Source of the DNA: an uncultured Flavobacteriaceae bacterium
Lineage (GTDB): Bacteria; Bacteroidota; Bacteroidia; Flavobacteriales; Flavobacteriaceae
DNA: 64,000 nt
Direction of reading: 5' to 3'
NCBI GenBank assembly: GCA_947494565.1
Contig: CANLVG010000001.1
Location: 620,001-684,000 of the forward strand
Within the stretch, counting starts at the first letter, position 1; each line of letters starts with the position of its first letter. The notes beneath the pieces were generated by a model. It worked only from the letters and a program-made list of their open reading frames with translations. It did no database searches and was not told where the DNA came from. The position numbers and the translations under genes are program-made. Below, one piece after another: positions 52,603 to 62,207 of the stretch.

Positions 52603-53370
52603 ATGTCAAAACTGCCCAAGCAGAACCAATTCTTGGACTTATCGGATTACGGCAGACCTTTCGCTAAAATCATAGCGAAATCCCTTAAAAACACTTCCTT
52701 CACTCCTATTCATGTGACCATCGCATTTGTGATTTCGGGGCTTGTAGCCATCGCCTGTATTTTGAACCACTATTATTGGGCAACGGCTTTTTTCTTGATT
52801 CTCAAATCGATTTTAGATGCGGCCGACGGTGAGCTGGCACGTATTAAAAACACACCTTCCTATACGGGAAGGTATTTAGATTCCGTTTCCGATATCATAT
52901 TGAACCTATTGATTTTGGTAACGATATGGTACGTAACCGACGGGTCTTTTAGTCTGACCATTCTCGCTTTTTTCGGAATCCAATTACAGGGTACGCTCTA
53001 CAACTACTATTATGTCATTTTGCGAAACAAGCACAATGGAGATACCACCAGTCGTATATTCGAAAATGAGACCCCAAAGGCACTGGCAGGTGAAAGACAA
53101 CAAGATGTGGACTTCCTTTTTTGGCTCTATACCATGTTTTATGGTGTGTTCGATAAAATTATCCATACCATAGATCGAGATGCTGTCGAGGCCAACTATT
53201 TGCCCAATTGGTTCATGACCGGAGTGTCGACTTTTGGCCTCGGGTTTCAGTTGCTCTTGATCGGTTTGATGTTGGCGCTAAACCTAGAACAATACATCAT
53301 TCCTTTCTTTATAGGCTATTCGATTTTCATCTTCGTATTTATCGCCATCCGAAGGTTGATAAATCGGTAA
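52603..53370 (+). CDS. CDP-alcohol phosphatidyltransferase
   Basis: 255 residues from ATG 52603. The family motif DG(A/E)xxAR(x8)GxxxDxxxD is present as DAADGELARIKNTPS followed by GRYLDSVSD. Several transmembrane helices follow (ILNLLILVTIWYVT, FGLGFQLLLIGLMLALNL, FIGYSIFIFVFIAI). It transfers a phosphatidyl or related group from CDP-alcohol to a second alcohol, likely a phospholipid or sugar-alcohol headgroup. The exact product is unknown. A TATCTTTA -7-like box is at 52525-52532. The first amidohydrolase gene follows by 32 bases. Confidence 0.92.
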   Translation: MSKLPKQNQFLDLSDYGRPFAKIIAKSLKNTSFTPIHVTIAFVISGLVAIACILNHYYWATAFFLILKSILDAADGELARIKNTPSYTGRYLDSVSDIILNLLILVTIWYVTDGSFSLTILAFFGIQLQGTLYNYYYVILRNKHNGDTTSRIFENETPKALAGERQQDVDFLFWLYTMFYGVFDKIIHTIDRDAVEANYLPNWFMTGVSTFGLGFQLLLIGLMLALNLEQYIIPFFIGYSIFIFVFIAIRRLINR

Positions 53371-53402
53371 GATTGGTTACTTTTCAGCAAAGAAACCGTC
53401 CT

Positions 53403-54830
53403 ATGCGCTTTATTTTCGTATTCCTATTCACCGTACTGCTAGGTACGGGGTGTGCTTCCGAGGAACAAGAAATGTTCGACTTGGTCATCGAAAACGGTAA
53501 CGTCCTGAACCTGGAAACTGGAACCATGGCAAATCAGACCCTTGGTATTTCCGATGGAAGAATCGTGAAAATCCTAAAAGCGAGCGAGAAACACACTTAT
53601 ATAGCCAAGGAGACCATTAATGCAAAAGACAAATACGTGTTACCCGGTTTTTGGGATAATCACGTACATTTTCGAGGGGGCGACAGTCTCATATCCGCCA
53701 ATAAGAACTTTTTGAAACTATTTATCGCAAACGGAATAACCACGGTCAGAGATGCCGGTGGGGATTTAACAACTTCCGTAATGCAGTGGAAAAAACAAAT
53801 CAGTGCCAATGAGTTGGTCGGCCCTACTATCTTCACCTCAGGTCCTAAAATCGACGGCCCTAGAGGAACTTGGGCAGGATCACTTGAAGTCGTAGACGAA
53901 GAGGATATTACAAAGGCCTTAGATTCCCTTGAGGCCATTCCAACGGATTTCGTAAAGCTCTATGATAGCAGAATTTCGGGCGAAGCCTACCTTAAAACCA
54001 TTGCCGAAGCCGAAAATAGAAACCTGATTACCTCGGGCCATATGCCGTTTACCGTTGCGCTCGATGAAACTATAGGCGCTGGTATCGATGCCATTGAGCA
54101 CCTGTACTATGTGATGAAAGGATGTTCTTCGGAAGAAACACCCATCACTCAGCAATTGGTCAACAAAGAAATCGGATTTTGGGAGGCCATGCCAGCTTTA
54201 CAATCGACTTACCAAGATTCCGTGGCGCAACGTACCTTCAATGAGCTAAGGGAAAATGGGGTTTTCGTTGTACCTACATTGCATATTGGGAAGGTGTTGA
54301 GCTACCTTGATGAAGTGAATCATACCCATGACCCCTATTTGAAATACATGACCAAAGGCATTCAAAAAACGTACGAGGGTCGTATCAAAAGGGCGCTGAA
54401 CGCTTCCGACAAGGCAATACAGGATCGTAAGGATCTTGATACCTTCTTTGGCGAACTTACCAAATCCCTTCATGAAGCGGATGTTCGCTTATTGGCGGGC
54501 TCGGATAGCGGGGCGTATAATTCCTATACCTACCCGGGCATTTCTTTGCATAAGGAATTGGAAGAAATGGTGGCCAACGGTATTCCACCCCTTGATGCCC
54601 TTCGCTCCTCGGCCTACAATGGCGCGGACTTCCTAAAAAAGAATACGGATTATGGAACCCTATCGGAAGGAAAACTATCGGATATTGTTATTTTAGAGGC
54701 AAATCCCTTAGAAAACATCTCGAACACAAAACACATCTTTTGCACGGTACATGGCGACAAGATCTTTTACAAAAAGGACCTTGAAACCCTATTACAATCT
54801 GCGGAAGTAGATCAAAACCCAGACTTATGA
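53403..54830 (+). CDS. Amidohydrolase-family lipoprotein (first of three)
   Basis: 475 residues from ATG 53403; the longer frame starts inside the preceding gene. Lipobox LLGTGC is near residue 17. The amidohydrolase TIM barrel has YVLPGFWDNHVHFRGGDSL (HxH metal pair), IANGITTVRDAGGD and PTDFVKLYDSR with the possible carboxylated Lys. GHMPFTV and AIEHLYY hold the His ligands and AGSDSGAYN the catalytic Asp. It resembles imidazolonepropionase/prolidase-like hydrolases acting on amide or lactam bonds. It probably works in the periplasm. Its stop overlaps the next start (ATGA). Confidence 0.92.
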   Translation: MRFIFVFLFTVLLGTGCASEEQEMFDLVIENGNVLNLETGTMANQTLGISDGRIVKILKASEKHTYIAKETINAKDKYVLPGFWDNHVHFRGGDSLISANKNFLKLFIANGITTVRDAGGDLTTSVMQWKKQISANELVGPTIFTSGPKIDGPRGTWAGSLEVVDEEDITKALDSLEAIPTDFVKLYDSRISGEAYLKTIAEAENRNLITSGHMPFTVALDETIGAGIDAIEHLYYVMKGCSSEETPITQQLVNKEIGFWEAMPALQSTYQDSVAQRTFNELRENGVFVVPTLHIGKVLSYLDEVNHTHDPYLKYMTKGIQKTYEGRIKRALNASDKAIQDRKDLDTFFGELTKSLHEADVRLLAGSDSGAYNSYTYPGISLHKELEEMVANGIPPLDALRSSAYNGADFLKKNTDYGTLSEGKLSDIVILEANPLENISNTKHIFCTVHGDKIFYKKDLETLLQSAEVDQNPDL

Positions 54831-56200
54831 AAAAACTCGCGTTATCCTTGTTGCTTATTGTTTTCGTTTCTTGTGGACAATCAGAGGAGAAAATCAGTCC
54901 GACAGCAATCCTTATTTCGAACGTGAATCAAATAGATGTCACGAACGGCTCGCTTTTAAAAAATCGTCAAATCGTTATCGACTCCGGGAAAATCAAGCGA
55001 ATCACAGATGATATTGAAAACCCCGGAGCCTATACGACCACTATAGACGGAACCGGAAAATATGTGATCCCAGGCTTAGCGGAGATGCATGCCCATATTC
55101 CCCCTCCTTCGACTCCGGCCGAACGTGTGGAGGAAGTACTCTTTTTATATGTCGCCAACGGCATTACCACTATTCGCGGTATGTTAGGTCACCCAGGCCA
55201 TCTGACACTGCGGGAGGTAGCCAAAGAAGGGCGTATCATTAGTCCGCGTATCTTTACCTCTAGTCCTTCTTTGAACGGTAATTCGGTGACCTCTAAAGAA
55301 GAAGCCATACAAAAGGTCAGTGCGTACCAAAAAGCCGGTTATGATTTTTTGAAAATCCATCCCGGTATTCAACGCGAGGTATTCGATCAGGTGGTAGCCA
55401 CTGCCAATGAGGTCGGCATCCCTTTTGCCGGGCATGTACCTGTTGACGTAGGTATTCGTCATGCTTTGAAGAGCAGGTATGCGTCCATTGATCATGTCGA
55501 CGGTTTTCTGGAGGGCCTTGTACCCGAGTCCGCTAATGTAAAACCTACCGATAATGGTTTTTTCGGCTATGCCTTCACCCCCTTGGCCGACACCTCCAAA
55601 ATTGATGAATTGGTAGCACTTGCAAATCAGAACGAGGTATGGATCGTACCTACCCAGAGCCTTTTCGAGCGTTGGTTCGCCCCTATTGGCTCAGATGAGC
55701 TCTTGCAGCAACCCGAAATGGTCTATATGCCCAAGACAACCTTGCAGAATTGGAAAACCCGTAAAGACGAGTCTATAAACGACCCTAGCTTTAATACGGA
55801 GCAATGGAAGAAGTTTGACGGCATAAGAAAAGAACTGATCGCCAAACTGAATGCCAACGGTCATGGCATGCTTCTAGGTTCCGACGCCCCACAGCTTTTC
55901 AATGTACCCGGTTTCTCCATCCATCACGAAATTCAGGGCATGATAGGTGCCGGAATGACGCCGCTGGAGATACTGAAATCAGGCACCGTAAACCCTGCCC
56001 GCTACTTCGACATGGAAGATACTTTTGGCGACCTGAAGGTTGGTCTGGATGCTGACATGGTATTACTTGAGTCGAATCCCTTGGATGATATGACCGCCTT
56101 ACAAGAGATTGCAGGTGTCATGTTGCGAGGTCGTTGGATTCCAAAGGAAGAAATAGACGAAAAGTTGGCTATCGTAGCCAAACATGCTTCCCAAAACTAA
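54827..56200 (+). CDS. Amidohydrolase-family lipoprotein (second of three)
   Basis: 457 residues. Lipobox VFVSC is near residue 16. KYVIPGLAEMHAHIPPPSTP has the HxH pair, VANGITTIRGMLG follows, and YDFLKIHPGI has the Lys position. FAGHVPVDVGIRHAL and SIDHVDGFLEG supply His ligands, and LLGSDAPQLFNVPG the Asp. GMTPLEILKSGTVNPARYFD is the usual C-terminal motif. ATGA overlap with the gene before it; it overlaps the following frame's first ATG. Substrate unknown. Confidence 0.92.
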   Translation: MKKLALSLLLIVFVSCGQSEEKISPTAILISNVNQIDVTNGSLLKNRQIVIDSGKIKRITDDIENPGAYTTTIDGTGKYVIPGLAEMHAHIPPPSTPAERVEEVLFLYVANGITTIRGMLGHPGHLTLREVAKEGRIISPRIFTSSPSLNGNSVTSKEEAIQKVSAYQKAGYDFLKIHPGIQREVFDQVVATANEVGIPFAGHVPVDVGIRHALKSRYASIDHVDGFLEGLVPESANVKPTDNGFFGYAFTPLADTSKIDELVALANQNEVWIVPTQSLFERWFAPIGSDELLQQPEMVYMPKTTLQNWKTRKDESINDPSFNTEQWKKFDGIRKELIAKLNANGHGMLLGSDAPQLFNVPGFSIHHEIQGMIGAGMTPLEILKSGTVNPARYFDMEDTFGDLKVGLDADMVLLESNPLDDMTALQEIAGVMLRGRWIPKEEIDEKLAIVAKHASQN

Positions 56201-56204
56201 CATC

Positions 56205-57455
56205 ATGAAAAACATATTGACCCTTATACTGCTCTCATTAGGGCACCTCGTTCTTTCACAAACCCTTCTTCGACCAGACCGAGTGTTCGATGGTGAGGCA
56301 CTACACGAGAACTGGGTAGTCTTGGTCGAAGGCAACCAGATTGCTTTTGTCGGCAGCGCCTCCGATCTGAAATATCCCGGCAATACGACAATCATAAACC
56401 TAAACGGCACTACCCTAATGCCCGGATTGATAGAAGGGCATTCACATCTACTACTCCACCCCTACGATGAAACCTCTTGGAACGACCAAGTACTGAAAGA
56501 ATCTCCAGTAGAAAGGGCTATTCGAGGTACCGTGCATGCCAAAAAGACCTTGTGGGCGGGTGTTACCACAACACGCGACTTAGGCGCCGAAGGAGCGGGT
56601 TACACTGATGTGTATCTAAAAAAAACCATTGAAGACAGCATCGTTCCCGGACCAAGGATGCTGGTTGCCGGACCAGCAATTGTAGCTACCGGGGCATACG
56701 GACCAAAGGGATTTCATGATGGTGTTCAGGTACCTTTGGGAGCAGAGGCCGCCAGTGGCGTTCCCGCGGTCATTCAAACCGTTCGCAGGCAACTGGGCAA
56801 TGGCGCGGATTTCATCAAAATATATGCCGATTATCGATGGACACCAGGAGCACCTTCGCAGCCCACGTTCTTACAAGAGGAAATCAACGCCATGGTAGCC
56901 ACGGCGACGAGTGCCGGTAGCCACGTGGTAGCCCATGCTAGCACCCCTGAAGGAATGCGACGAGCCATAGCCGGTGGTGTAGAGACGATTGAACATGGTG
57001 ACGGCGGCACTTTGGAGATCTTTAAGCTGATGAAAGAAAAAGGTATCGGGTTTTGTCCCACACTGGCCGCAGGTGATGCAATCACCCAGTATCGCGGATG
57101 GCGCAAGGGAATAGATCCTGTACCGGAGCGAATCATCCGTAAGAAGCAATCGTTTCAAATGGCCCTTGACGCTGAAGTTCCAATCGTTTTCGGAGGTGAT
57201 GTGGGCGTTTTTGCCCATGGGGAAAACTACCGCGAGCTTGAATTGATGGTCGATTACGGGATGAAACCCATAGATGCCTTGAAATCGGCAACAGCCGTGA
57301 ATGCCGAAATTTTTCACTTGGAAAAGCTAGGTAAACTTAAAAAAGGATATCTGGCCGATATCATAGCTGTTGAAGGAAATCCAACGAAAGATATTAATGC
57401 CATGCGGAAGGTACGATTTGTTATGAAGGATGGTCGAACCTACAAAACCGAATGA
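56205..57455 (+). CDS. Exported amidohydrolase-family protein (third of three)
   Basis: 416 residues from ATG 56205, 4 bases after the previous stop; an in-frame ATG at 56184 would overlap it. A signal peptide ends near GHLVLSQ, without lipobox, so this one is periplasmic or secreted, unlike its two neighbours. TTLMPGLIEGHSHLLLHPYD has HxH, GVTTTRDLGAEG follows, GADFIKIYADYR has the Lys, HVVAHASTPEGMRRAIAG and ETIEHGDGG the His ligands, FGGDVGVFAHGENYREL the Asp. It resembles Xaa-Pro dipeptidase-type amidohydrolases. The methyltransferase frame overlaps its end by 26 bases. Confidence 0.92.
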   Translation: MKNILTLILLSLGHLVLSQTLLRPDRVFDGEALHENWVVLVEGNQIAFVGSASDLKYPGNTTIINLNGTTLMPGLIEGHSHLLLHPYDETSWNDQVLKESPVERAIRGTVHAKKTLWAGVTTTRDLGAEGAGYTDVYLKKTIEDSIVPGPRMLVAGPAIVATGAYGPKGFHDGVQVPLGAEAASGVPAVIQTVRRQLGNGADFIKIYADYRWTPGAPSQPTFLQEEINAMVATATSAGSHVVAHASTPEGMRRAIAGGVETIEHGDGGTLEIFKLMKEKGIGFCPTLAAGDAITQYRGWRKGIDPVPERIIRKKQSFQMALDAEVPIVFGGDVGVFAHGENYRELELMVDYGMKPIDALKSATAVNAEIFHLEKLGKLKKGYLADIIAVEGNPTKDINAMRKVRFVMKDGRTYKTE

Positions 57456-58047
57456 ATTGAAAGAAGAAGCATACTGGACCCAACGTTATCAGGAAGCTAG
57501 AACGGGATGGGATATCGGATACCCCTCCATACCACTCAAGACCTATATTGACCAACTTGAAGATAAGACGATCTCTATTCTTATCCCCGGCGCTGGAAAT
57601 GCCTATGAAGCCGAATATCTTTGGAAAAAGGGATTTCGCAACGTATTCATCATGGACATTTCGCAAGTTCCGTTGGAACAATTCGCGAAAAGAAACCCCG
57701 ACTTTCCGAAACAGCAGTTGCTTTTAGAAGATTTTTTTCAGCACAATACCCGCTATAATCTCATCTTTGAGCAGACCTTTTTCTGCTCATTTGTCCCAAC
57801 ATTAGAAAATCGAACTGCGTATGCAAAACAAATGGCGGACGTATTGAAACCTCATGGAAAATTGGTCGGGGTATGGTTTGATATCCCCCTCACGGAGGAT
57901 ATGGAAAAACGTCCTTTCGGTGGTGATAAAAAGCTTTATTTAAGCTATTTAACCCCTTACTTCAAACCTATTACTTTTGAGCCTTGCTACAATTCAATTC
58001 CGCCAAGAATGGGCAGTGAATTATTTGGGATTTTTGAGAAAAAATAA
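57430..58047 (+). CDS. TPMT-like S-adenosylmethionine methyltransferase
   Basis: 205 residues; the ATG at 57430 overlaps the third amidohydrolase by 26 bases, and a TTG at 57454 is an alternative. AYWTQRYQEARTGWDIGYPS is the N-terminal motif of thiopurine methyltransferase-like enzymes. ILIPGAGNAYEAEYLWKKGF is the SAM-binding loop, followed by VFIMDISQVPLEQF. EQTFFCSFVPTLE is the third family motif. Such enzymes methylate thiols, selenols or halides. The close coupling to the amidohydrolases may be incidental. Confidence 0.88.
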   Translation: MVEPTKPNELKEEAYWTQRYQEARTGWDIGYPSIPLKTYIDQLEDKTISILIPGAGNAYEAEYLWKKGFRNVFIMDISQVPLEQFAKRNPDFPKQQLLLEDFFQHNTRYNLIFEQTFFCSFVPTLENRTAYAKQMADVLKPHGKLVGVWFDIPLTEDMEKRPFGGDKKLYLSYLTPYFKPITFEPCYNSIPPRMGSELFGIFEKK

Positions 58048-58056
58048 CCCCCGAAA

Positions 58057-58074
58057 AAAGCACTATTTTGCTTT
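58057..58074. terminator. Weak hairpin between convergent genes
   Basis: AAAGCA (58057-58062) and TGCTTT (58069-58074) form a 6-bp stem with a 6-base loop in the 39-base gap between the convergent methyltransferase and membrane-protein genes. A-rich sequence on its left and weak T-rich context make it a modest candidate only. Confidence 0.3.
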
Positions 58075-58086
58075 CAGGGAAGAAAC

Positions 58087-58623
58087 TTATCTTTTTGTCT
58101 TTACGAAGCCCACTACGAATGTAGATAGCTTGTAAACGATAAAAAGCATCAGTGCCAATATACTCCCAAAAACAATGGGAATGATAGCACCAAAGGTAAA
58201 TGAAGAACCGACCACCCAGCCCAAGAGGTATTCAGATTTGTACAACGGATAAAATAACGCTAAAACGATGATGCCCAACATAATGTAATCGATGATATCG
58301 ATCTGAAGACTAAAGAACACAGAAATCGATAGCGCTATGGAAAGGGATAACAAAAAACGCTTGAGTATGGCGTTCAGGCTTTCAGAGGCTGGAAGCATCT
58401 CAAAACCGCTCATACGTCGATGAATTCTGTATAATAGGAACCAAGTAAAAAATGGCAAAACCAAACCACCTACCCAATTGGGAATTCCCGGAAGGGCATC
58501 ATCATGTAAAACATAATGAACAGGAATACCCCCATGGAAATAGTCCCATATGATATGACCCCATACCAAAAGGGTGACCACTACAGTAATGCTGATTCTT
58601 GATTTTAAGGTAAGTTTGTCCAT
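58087..58623 (-). CDS. Four- to five-helix membrane protein, function unknown
   Basis: 178 residues. Hydrophobic segments near residues 12-30, 47-66, 88-108, 110-126 and 140-165 indicate an integral inner-membrane protein with about five helices (for example LLSLSIALSISVFFSLQ, then IIDYIMLGIIVLALFYPLY). No motif is recognised. It is divergent from the large propeller gene and convergent with the methyltransferase. Confidence 0.7.
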   Translation of the reverse strand: MDKLTLKSRISITVVVTLLVWGHIIWDYFHGGIPVHYVLHDDALPGIPNWVGGLVLPFFTWFLLYRIHRRMSGFEMLPASESLNAILKRFLLSLSIALSISVFFSLQIDIIDYIMLGIIVLALFYPLYKSEYLLGWVVGSSFTFGAIIPIVFGSILALMLFIVYKLSTFVVGFVKTKR

Positions 58624-58763
58624 AGCTGTTGGTGTCTATATTTAAAGACGATTTAGGTTGGACTTTCGTTGCCCAGAGATTGCGCAACGTGCTTGCGTCT
58701 TAAAGATAGTGAATCGATACTAGCTCTTAACACCCTCTTAAGAATTCTCCCTAAAGTTTTTGG

Positions 58764-58771
58764 TATATTTA
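58764..58771 (+). promoter_or_regulatory. -7-like box before the sortilin/BNR-propeller gene
   Basis: TATATTTA differs from TAnnTTTG only in the last base. It lies 24 bases before ATG 58796, in the 172-base divergent gap. Confidence 0.3.
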
Positions 58772-58795
58772 ACTCGACTAATTAATTCAATCAAA

Positions 58796-61700
58796 ATGAC
58801 TAAAAAACTACTCGTTTTTGCGATGTTCATCGCGACGCTCCCCCTATGTGCACAAGACTTTGACATGAAATTGCTTCAAGACCTCAAGCCTAGAAACATT
58901 GGGCCTGGGGGAATGAGTGGTCGCGTTACCGCTATTGATGCCGTTCATGATAATCCTGATGTCATGTATGTGGGCACGGCTTCCGGGGGACTCTGGAAAT
59001 CGACTTCAGGAGGTATTAAATGGGAACCGATGTTCGATAAGGAACTGACGGCATCCATAGGGGCTCTGGCGATACAGCAATCCAACCCTTCGGTACTCTG
59101 GGTAGGCACTGGTGAAGGGAACCCACGAAACAGCTTAAATGGTGGTTACGGGGTGTATAAATCCTTGGACGGGGGTAAAAGTTGGAAGTCGATGGGTCTT
59201 GAAAAGACACGACACATCCATCGTATAAAAATCGACCCTTCGGACCCCAATACCGTGTATGTTGGCGCTATTGGATCTCCGTGGGGCGAACATCCAGAAC
59301 GGGGTGTTTTTAAAACGACCGATGGCGGTGAGACCTGGGAAAAAGTGCTATTTGTAAATAATAAAACCGGCGTAGCCGATTTGGTAATGGACCCGACCAA
59401 TCCAAATAAATTGATTGCGGCGATGTGGGAACACAAACGTGACCCTTGGTTTTTTAAGTCCGGAGGAAAAGGAAGTGGATTGTACATGACCCATGACGGC
59501 GGTAAAAACTGGAAACGTTTATCGGAAGAGGATGGCCTGCCTAAAGGAGACCTAGGGCGTATCGGAATCGCCATAGCCCCAGGAAAACCGAATATCGTAT
59601 ACGCGCTTGTAGAAGCCAAAAAGAATGCACTGTACAAATCTGAAGACGGCGGATTCAAATGGAAAAAAATCAACGACAAGGCCGATATCGGCAATCGACC
59701 TTTCTATTACTCTGAAATCTATGTAGACCCACAAAATGAGAACCGCGTATACTCGGTATTTACCTATGTGAATGTCTCGGAAGACGGAGGCAAGAATTTC
59801 ACGCAACTTATGCCCGCCTATCAAGTAGATAACGGGGTGCACCCCGACCACCACGCCTGGTGGATACACCCTAAGAACGGTCAATTTATGATGGACGGTA
59901 ATGATGGGGGTATGAATATTACGAAAGACGGTGGTAAATCATGGCGCTTTGTGGGCAATATTCCCGTTGCGCAGTTCTATCATATCAATGTGGACAATGA
60001 GTTTCCGTACAATGTATATGGTGGTCTACAAGATAACGGTTCATGGCGCGGCCCTGCCTATGTGTGGAAAGACCAAGGCATTCGAAACAGTTACTGGCAA
60101 GAAATCAGTTTTGGTGATGGCTTCGATGTCGTACCCGACCCCGATGATTCGCGATATGGGTATACCATGAGCCAACAAGGTTTTGTACAACGATACGATC
60201 ACGTAACCGGCAACAATTACATTGTTCGCCCCACTCCGCCCGATGCAGAAACAAAGTTGCGCTTTAATTGGAATGCTGCTATCGGTCAAGATCCTTTTGA
60301 CAATAACACCGTCTATTTTGGCAGTCAATATGTACACAAGAGCACCGACAAAGGATTGACCTGGAAAATCATTTCTCCTGACTTGACTACAAACGACCCG
60401 GAAAAGCAAAAGCAATCGGAGAGTGGCGGACTATCGATGGATGCCACAGGGGCCGAAAATCACACCACCTTATTGGTCATTGAACCTTCGCCATTGGAAA
60501 AGGATATGCTTTGGGCAGGCTCTGATGACGGTCGAGTGCATTATACACAAAATGGCGGACAGAGTTGGGTAGACGTCACAACTAACATCAAAGGACTGCC
60601 CAGTGGTAGCTGGATTCCACAAATTAAAGCCTCGAACAAAAACAAAGGGGAAGCCTTATTGATCGCCAATGACTATCGACGGTTTAACTATACCCCCTAC
60701 GCCTATCGCACCAAGAATTATGGTAAAACATGGGAACGTATCGTTGACGGTTCCGACGTGCAAAGTTATACCCTCTCTATTGTTGAGGATATTGAAAATC
60801 CGAACTTGTTGTTTTTAGGAACGGATGACGGACTCTACATCTCTTTTGACGCCGGTACAAAATGGCAAAAATGGACCGAAGGATTTCCGACAGTATCCAC
60901 AAAGGACCTTGTCATACAAACAAGAGAACACGATTTGGTCATCGGTACTTTTGGTCGTGCCGTCTGGGTTTTAGATGACATTCGTCCGTTACGGGCCATA
61001 GCTTCCGATAGAGGCATCTTGAATAAAGATGCCAAGTTATTCGCACCTCCCGTGGGGTATCAAGCTGCCTATCAGCAGCCCACAGGAAGTCGTTTTGGTG
61101 CGGACGCCCTTTACAACGCCGAGAATAGGAAAGAGGGTGCGATGATTACGTACTACCTCAAAGAAGGGAAGAAAAAGAAAGACGCTCCAGAAAATAAAGA
61201 GGATGGAGAAAAAGATGATACCGCTTCGGCAACCGAAAAAGAATTGACCGGAGTACAAAAGAAAGACTCCGTTCAATTTGAGTTTTTAAAGAGTGATCAG
61301 GTCATTCGCACCTTGAAATTCAAGACTCCCGAAAAACCAGGTTTCCATAGAATTTATTGGGAAATGGATGAGAAGGGACCTGACCGGCCCTCTCGAAAAA
61401 TCAGCAAAAGCAAAGATGAGCGCGGTGGTCGCGATGTCAAACCTGGCACCTATACGGTGCGAATGTCTTTTGGCGATTTGACCGACGAGACTGCCATTAC
61501 CGTAGCGTCGGACCCCCGACTGGAAGTAGATTTGAATTCGATCAATGAAGTGTACGAGGCTTCGGGCAAAGTAGCGAAAATGACGCAAGTCGCCGCCGAT
61601 GCGGTGAAGCAACTTGTAGAGAGCAAAAACACCGTGAATGAATATTCAAAGCAGATGAAAGATCTGGATAAGAAAAAATACAAAGATCAAATCAAAGCCT

Positions 61701-62017
61701 CGGGGAATATGGTCAAAGCCATCGATTCGGTCATCGCGTTATACATTGGCAAGGATGACAAACGTCAAGGTATTACAAGAAACCCGGAAATCACGGTAAT
61801 GCAGCGCCTTGGAAATGCAGGCTATTATGCGGGGACGCGTCAATCCGGTCTGACCGAAACCGAAAAAAAACTAATGGAGTATGCTGAAATGGATTTGAAA
61901 AAAGCCCTTGAAAAGACCAATACATTTTTCGCGGACCGTTGGAACGCGTATCGTGAATCAATCGAAGCCTTAGAATTATCACCCTTCAAAGAAACCGAAC
62001 GTTTCAGCTTAGACTAG
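58796..62017 (+). CDS. Large secreted sortilin/BNR-type beta-propeller protein
   Basis: 1073 residues from ATG 58796. A signal peptide ends at TLPLCAQ. The first about 760 residues contain roughly eleven Asp-box-like repeats (SLDGGKSWKSM, TTDGGETWEKV, THDGGKNWKRL, STDKGLTWKII and others), the pattern of two propellers of the VPS10/sortilin and BNR/xyloglucanase type. A charged Lys/Glu linker of about 30 residues and a helical C-terminal part follow. Such proteins are often annotated glycosyl hydrolase, but no catalytic pair is obvious. Binding of polysaccharide or peptide is likely. Upstream: -7-like box. Confidence 0.88.
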   Translation: MTKKLLVFAMFIATLPLCAQDFDMKLLQDLKPRNIGPGGMSGRVTAIDAVHDNPDVMYVGTASGGLWKSTSGGIKWEPMFDKELTASIGALAIQQSNPSVLWVGTGEGNPRNSLNGGYGVYKSLDGGKSWKSMGLEKTRHIHRIKIDPSDPNTVYVGAIGSPWGEHPERGVFKTTDGGETWEKVLFVNNKTGVADLVMDPTNPNKLIAAMWEHKRDPWFFKSGGKGSGLYMTHDGGKNWKRLSEEDGLPKGDLGRIGIAIAPGKPNIVYALVEAKKNALYKSEDGGFKWKKINDKADIGNRPFYYSEIYVDPQNENRVYSVFTYVNVSEDGGKNFTQLMPAYQVDNGVHPDHHAWWIHPKNGQFMMDGNDGGMNITKDGGKSWRFVGNIPVAQFYHINVDNEFPYNVYGGLQDNGSWRGPAYVWKDQGIRNSYWQEISFGDGFDVVPDPDDSRYGYTMSQQGFVQRYDHVTGNNYIVRPTPPDAETKLRFNWNAAIGQDPFDNNTVYFGSQYVHKSTDKGLTWKIISPDLTTNDPEKQKQSESGGLSMDATGAENHTTLLVIEPSPLEKDMLWAGSDDGRVHYTQNGGQSWVDVTTNIKGLPSGSWIPQIKASNKNKGEALLIANDYRRFNYTPYAYRTKNYGKTWERIVDGSDVQSYTLSIVEDIENPNLLFLGTDDGLYISFDAGTKWQKWTEGFPTVSTKDLVIQTREHDLVIGTFGRAVWVLDDIRPLRAIASDRGILNKDAKLFAPPVGYQAAYQQPTGSRFGADALYNAENRKEGAMITYYLKEGKKKKDAPENKEDGEKDDTASATEKELTGVQKKDSVQFEFLKSDQVIRTLKFKTPEKPGFHRIYWEMDEKGPDRPSRKISKSKDERGGRDVKPGTYTVRMSFGDLTDETAITVASDPRLEVDLNSINEVYEASGKVAKMTQVAADAVKQLVESKNTVNEYSKQMKDLDKKKYKDQIKASGNMVKAIDSVIALYIGKDDKRQGITRNPEITVMQRLGNAGYYAGTRQSGLTETEKKLMEYAEMDLKKALEKTNTFFADRWNAYRESIEALELSPFKETERFSLD

Positions 62018-62207
62018 AGAGGAAGCACTGTGTGTTGTAAAACCTCAGTAAACAAGCTAGTGGCAGGTCTGTCTGGCGACAAAGGCAGGATTAAGAGACA
62101 TTCGAAGGAAATTCAATGGAACGAATCGATACGTGCGGTATACATCCTTGATTATCGCGCTATTTTATAAAGGAAAACAAATTTTAATTTAAGAAGACGC
62201 TCTTTTG

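Noticed and set aside
59146-59694. 182-codon reverse frame inside the propeller gene
   Set aside because: Antisense shadow; Ser/Pro/Phe-rich with no domain, while the forward frame has repeated Asp boxes.
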